Part shown: positions 5,821 through 6,148 of the stretch, piece after piece
Numbering within the stretch: position 1 is the stretch's first letter
Layout: every line of letters starts with the position of its first letter
Assembly: GCA_008671285.1 (NCBI GenBank)
Contig: RPYR01000187.1
Span: 1 to 6,148, forward strand
Length of the DNA: 6,148 nt
Reading direction: 5' to 3'
Source of the DNA: Collinsella aerofaciens
Lineage (GTDB): Bacteria > Actinomycetota > Coriobacteriia > Coriobacteriales > Coriobacteriaceae
Program-made: the position numbers and the translations under genes
The notes under the pieces: model-generated
Seen by the model: the letters and a program-made list of their open reading frames with translations, nothing else
What the model was told of the DNA's origin: nothing
Database searches by the model: none

Positions 5821-5828
5821 TTGCATCT

Positions 5829-5860
5829 GGCGCTGGGTATCCCCCAGCGCCTACAATTTT
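5829..5860 (+). terminator. Probable Rho-independent terminator after maf
   Basis: GGCGCTGGG (5829-5837) pairs perfectly with CCCAGCGCC (5843-5851) around the loop TATCC, followed by TACAATTTT. The stem begins 8 nt after the maf stop. The interrupted T tract makes it weaker than the ppk terminator, so some readthrough into the peptidase gene is possible. Confidence 0.7.
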
Positions 5861-5910
5861 GGCGTACCGTACGGATCCCGACCGGGCACAAGGCGCGGCG
5901 GAAAACCGAT

Positions 5911-5915
5911 AGGAG
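5911..5915 (+). promoter_or_regulatory. Shine-Dalgarno sequence of the P1-family peptidase gene
   Basis: AGGAG lies 6 nt before ATG 5922, at near-ideal spacing. It fixes the start of a gene that runs off the window. No convincing promoter was seen between the maf terminator and this site. Confidence 0.8.
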
Positions 5916-5921
5916 TTAAAC

Positions 5922-6148
5922 ATGGATACACTGCTCGAGGCCTTTGACGTCTGCGATGTCGATGGCTTTTGCTATGGCAACTATACGGACGAGGAGGCCG
6001 GCACCGGTTGCACCGTAATCGTGGCACCCGAGGGCGCCACCGTCGGCGTTGACGTTCGCGGCGGTGCTCCAGCATCGCGCGAAACCGACCTGCTGCGACA
6101 AGAGAACACCGCCGACAAGGTCCACGCCGTCTGCCTTTCGGGTGGATC
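5922..6148 (+). CDS. P1 family peptidase (S58/DmpA-like), N-terminal part
   Basis: Seventy-five codons are visible, starting MDTLLEAFDVCDVDGFCYGN and still open at the right edge. The segments GTGCTVIVAPEGATVGVDV, RGGAPASRETDLL and VHAVCLSGG match the characteristic start of P1-family peptidases (MEROPS S58, DmpA/BapA relatives). These are N-terminal nucleophile hydrolases that cleave themselves to expose a catalytic serine; family members act as aminopeptidases or on beta-amino acid peptides. The self-cleavage site lies beyond the window, so activity and substrate cannot be judged. No signal peptide is visible, so the product is probably cytosolic. A clear ribosome site supports the start, and the gene sits behind the maf terminator as its own unit or one reached by readthrough. 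Confidence 0.85.
   Translation, partial: MDTLLEAFDVCDVDGFCYGNYTDEEAGTGCTVIVAPEGATVGVDVRGGAPASRETDLLRQENTADKVHAVCLSGG

Noticed and set aside
5819..5828. AATTGCATCT matching the repeat at 353-362
   Set aside because: A single 10-base match across 6 kb is expected several times by chance; it lies at the maf stop and is not surrounded by the rest of the repeat.
5852..5857. TACAAT as a -10 box for the P1 peptidase gene
   Set aside because: A five-of-six match, but no -35 at 16-18 bp (that region is the terminator stem GGCGCT), so it is more likely part of the terminator tail.

Overview
This window looks like ordinary core chromosome from a high-GC member of the Actinomycetota. The proteins and their style (an arginine deiminase, a PPK1 with a long Ala/Pro/Glu tail, a TrmA/RumA methyltransferase and a P1-family peptidase) suggest the Coriobacteriia, most likely Collinsella or a close relative. 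That assignment is inference from protein flavour and GC content (about 65% in a counted 60-base coding sample); no database search was possible.

Layout: (1) 1-115, minus strand: the first 38 codons of an arginine deiminase gene (arcA), running off the left edge. (2) 116-664: a 549-bp divergent intergenic region. It contains a strongly AT-rich block (301-480, about 31% GC by direct count), several direct and inverted repeats, and a possible structured leader just before ppk. (3) 665-3166, plus strand: polyphosphate kinase 1 (ppk) with both catalytic histidines and an unusual tail of about 130 residues. A very strong intrinsic terminator follows at 3191-3233. (4) 3280-4593, plus: an iron-sulfur RNA 5-methyluridine methyltransferase (RlmD/RumA type). 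(5) 4700-5242, plus: a DJ-1/PfpI family protein, overlapping by 4 bp with (6) 5239-5820, plus: a Maf nucleotide pyrophosphatase. A hairpin terminator follows at 5829-5860. (7) 5922-6148, plus: the N-terminus of a P1-family (S58/DmpA) peptidase, cut by the right edge.

How the genes fit together: arcA (ATP-yielding arginine catabolism) and ppk (storage of ATP phosphate as polyphosphate) are divergently arranged around a shared control region. The DJ-1 and maf genes are a translationally coupled pair; both families have been linked to nucleotide or metabolite house-cleaning. No mobile element, CRISPR array, tRNA, rRNA or defence system was seen. The least explained DNA is the arcA-ppk intergenic region, and the least explained protein segment is the PPK1 tail. 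I found no evidence of a wholly new system; the findings are specific, testable regulatory and domain-level oddities.
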